Position numbers and translations under genes: made by a program. This document shows positions 4,769 through 5,669 of a stretch of 5,669 nucleotides of DNA, piece after piece (the stretch's first letter is position 1; each line of letters starts with the position of its first letter). Origin of the DNA: Bacillota bacterium (lineage in GTDB: Bacteria > Bacillota > Clostridia > Oscillospirales > Acutalibacteraceae); the NCBI GenBank assembly GCA_023401495.1, contig JAEXDU010000095.1, positions 1-5,669 of the forward strand, in the 5' to 3' direction. The notes below the pieces were generated by a model that was not told the DNA's origin, did no database searches, and worked only from the letters and a program-made list of their open reading frames with translations.

Positions 4769-4845
4769 TGGTGGGCCATCAGGGACTCGAACCTTGGACC
4801 GACCGGTTATGAGCCGGCTGCTCTAACCAACTGAGCTAATGGCCC
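4769..4845 (-). tRNA. tRNA with anticodon CAU (tRNA-Met elongator, or tRNA-Ile2)
   Basis: The 77-nt gene folds as a cloverleaf: acceptor GGGCCAT with ATGGCCC, D-arm GCTC..GAGC, anticodon stem GCCGG with CCGGT around loop CTCATAA, discriminator A and encoded CCA. The CAU anticodon fits either elongator Met or the lysidine-modified Ile2. The anticodon arm context (AGCAG.CGGCTCATAACCG) resembles Bacillus tRNA-Ile2 as I recall it, so Ile2 is a serious option. It is not an initiator by its standard acceptor pairing and D-arm. The T-stem CAAGG with CCCTG has an A-C mismatch in the middle. The gene lies behind a terminator-like hairpin, at the end of the rRNA operon. Confidence 0.92.
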
Positions 4846-4849
4846 CTAC

Positions 4850-4911
4850 GCACTTTCTCTGCAAAGTAGAAAAACGCCGCCGTTAATGACTAGCGGCGGC
4901 ACTTCTCTGCA
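4850..4911. repeat. Short direct repeats flanking the intra-operon hairpin
   Basis: GCACTTTCTCTGCA (4850-4863) and GCACTTCTCTGCA (4899-4911) differ by one T. They bracket the terminator-like hairpin, 49 nt apart. They might be processing signals next to the tRNA ends, or traces of a duplication or insertion that brought the hairpin in. Confidence 0.5.
4870..4900 (-). terminator. Terminator-like hairpin between tRNA-Asn and tRNA(CAU)
   Basis: On the minus strand GCCGCCGC (from 4900) pairs with the GCGGC-type arm ending at 4876, a stem of about 10 bp including one G-T pair and a 5-nt loop. GTTTTT follows at 4875-4870. This is a good intrinsic terminator located inside the operon, so tRNA(CAU) may be made only by read-through. 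Near-identical sequences GCACTTTCTCTGCA (4850-4863) and GCACTTCTCTGCA (4899-4911) flank it. Confidence 0.65.
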
Positions 4912-4917
4912 TTTGCT

Positions 4918-4993
4918 TGGCTCCCCAAGTTGGACTCGAACCAACGACCCTGCGGTTAACAGCCGCATGCTCTACCGGCTGAGCTATTGAGGA
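4918..4993 (-). tRNA. tRNA-Asn (anticodon GUU)
   Basis: The 76-nt gene has acceptor TCCTCAA paired with TTGGGGA (one T-G wobble), D-arm GCTC..GAGC, anticodon stem TGCGG with CCGCA around loop CTGTTAA, T-stem GTTGG with CCAAC, discriminator G and encoded CCA. It starts only 8 nt after the 3' end of 5S rRNA, so it must be processed from the rRNA operon transcript. Confidence 0.96.
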
Positions 4994-5001
4994 ATATCAA
5001 T

Positions 5002-5117
<116 letters not shown>

Positions 5118-5162
5118 TATGTTCCGCAGAGGAGGTTTTCGCCTTCCTGTCGGATATTGTAA

Positions 5163-5178
5163 AAACAGTTTCCTGTTT
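5163..5178 (-). other. Small GAAA-tetraloop hairpin in the tRNA-Glu to 5S spacer
   Basis: On the minus strand AAACAG-GAAA-CTGTTT forms a 6-bp stem with a GNRA tetraloop, followed by two further T residues. It lies in the 87-nt spacer that separates tRNA-Glu from 5S. The stem is short, so it is more likely a processing element than a terminator, since 5S lies downstream. Confidence 0.4.
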
Positions 5179-5204
5179 CTTACGACTACTTCAAAAGATT
5201 GTTT

Positions 5205-5279
5205 TGGTGACCCGTGGGGGAATCGAACCCCCGTTACCGGCGTGAGAGGCCGGTGTCTTAACCGCTTGACCAACGGGCC
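5205..5279 (-). tRNA. tRNA-Glu (anticodon CUC)
   Basis: The 75-nt gene has acceptor GGCCCGT paired with ACGGGTC (one G-T wobble), anticodon stem CCGGC with GCCGG around loop CTCTCAC (anticodon CUC, reading GAG), T-stem GGGGG with CCCCC, discriminator A and encoded CCA. It lies between tRNA-Lys and 5S in the rRNA operon. CUC is the less common Glu isoacceptor; the genome should also have a UUC species elsewhere. Confidence 0.95.
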
Positions 5280-5345
5280 ACATCTCAGCCTTAGCCAGGT
5301 GCAGAGGTCAGAGATCCTCTCAAAGACCCCCGCCTGACTTCTTTT

Positions 5346-5421
5346 TGGTGCACCATCAGGGACTCGAACCCGGGACACCCTGATTAAGAGTCAGGTGCTC
5401 TACCAACTGAGCTAATGGTGC
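5346..5421 (-). tRNA. tRNA-Lys (anticodon CUU)
   Basis: The 76-nt gene has acceptor GCACCAT paired with ATGGTGC, D-arm GCTC..GAGC, anticodon stem CCTGA with TCAGG around loop CTCTTAA (anticodon CUU, reading AAG), discriminator A and encoded CCA. The T-stem CCGGG with CCCTG contains a C-T mismatch at its second pair. Its 3' segment is identical over 18 nt to that of tRNA(CAU) at 4776-4793. It is the first tRNA after 23S rRNA. Confidence 0.95.
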
Positions 5422-5440
5422 TTGCCAAGCGAAAACTTGG

Positions 5441-5515
5441 AGTTTTCACTGCCTTTCGGCAGATGTGCTCGCAGCCCTTCGCCAATCTTTTCGTACCCTT
5501 CGGGCACTGAAAACT
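5441..5515 (-). repeat. Imperfect inverted repeat in the 23S to tRNA-Lys spacer
   Basis: AGTTTTCACTGCC (5441-5453) and GGCACTGAAAACT (5503-5515) can pair over 12 of 13 positions, one being a mismatch. The enclosed RNA holds two smaller hairpins: CTGCC-GAAA-GGCAG (minus strand, about 5463-5450) and GTGCCC-GAA-GGGTAC (about 5508-5494), which compete with the long stem. This is a plausible precursor-RNA folding or processing structure downstream of 23S rRNA. Confidence 0.5.
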
Positions 5516-5571
5516 GAATAAAGAAGAAACAGAAGTAAAACGAGTTGAGCAAGGCCCAACCAAGAATTAAT

Positions 5572-5669
5572 GGTCAAGCCCTCGACCGATTAGTACTGCC
5601 AAGCTCAATGCATTACTACACTTACACACGCAGCCTATCAACCTTGTAGTCTTCAAGGGGTCTTACTAG
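5572..5669 (-). rRNA. rrl: 23S ribosomal RNA, 3' end (partial)
   Basis: Read on the minus strand, the sequence from the right edge contains the universal 23S 3' end: AAGACCCCTTGAAGACTACA, then GTTGATAGG, GTGTAAGTG, GTACTAATCGGTCGAGG and CTTGACC. The mature 3' end is placed at about 5572 by this last segment, which normally pairs with the 23S 5' end. The gene continues beyond the right edge, so only about 98 nt are visible. Confidence 0.95.

Noticed and set aside
5118..5204. Separate promoter for 5S rRNA in the tRNA-Glu to 5S spacer
   Set aside because: No -35/-10 pair with acceptable spacing was seen on the minus strand; the spacer holds only small hairpins.

Overview
The window looks like a chromosomal segment of a low- to mid-GC, spore-forming Clostridia member. 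The intact sporulation sigma factor sigma-K, the AGGAGG-type ribosome binding sites, the PadR regulator with a HAAS-like partner, and the tRNA-rich rRNA operon end all fit this. Oscillospiraceae/Ruminococcaceae is my best guess from overall feel; it is an inference, not a match I could run.

Layout. Positions 1-374 hold no convincing gene. They carry a perfect hairpin and two copies of a non-coding element repeated at about 130-nt spacing. A terminator (375-406) closes a minus-strand operon of a PerR-like Fur-family regulator (1283-1690) and a nitrilase-superfamily amidase (425-1264). That operon starts from a clear sigma-A type promoter (TTTACA-17-TATGAT) whose -10 lies inside a Fur/Per-box-like inverted repeat, so autoregulation is likely. 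Divergently, sigK (1860-2546) encodes a full-length pro-sigma-K with its hydrophobic pro-sequence and no interrupting skin-type element. A weak sigma-E-like promoter precedes it and a hairpin terminator follows it. A strong symmetric terminator (2677-2720) then separates sigK from a small minus-strand three-helix membrane protein (2755-3048).

Positions 3228-4637 form a compact plus-strand operon. It holds a PadR-family repressor (TTG start), a HAAS/DUF6120-like protein with a single membrane helix (GTG start, 3 nt downstream), and a secreted 169-aa protein of unknown function (ATG start, near-perfect Shine-Dalgarno). An ATGT-N8-ACAT site typical of PadR operators abuts the -35 of its promoter. 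This operon is the least described part of the window. The membrane protein's outer tail and the secreted protein's mature N-terminus share a Thr-rich TVIT..E motif.

From 4725 to the end lies the 3' part of a minus-strand rRNA operon: end of 23S, tRNA-Lys(CUU), tRNA-Glu(CUC), 5S, tRNA-Asn(GUU), a terminator-like hairpin, tRNA(CAU), and a final strong terminator that also serves the plus-strand operon. Placing tRNAs between 23S and 5S is unusual, and two of the tRNAs share an identical 3' segment that mispairs in the T-stem.
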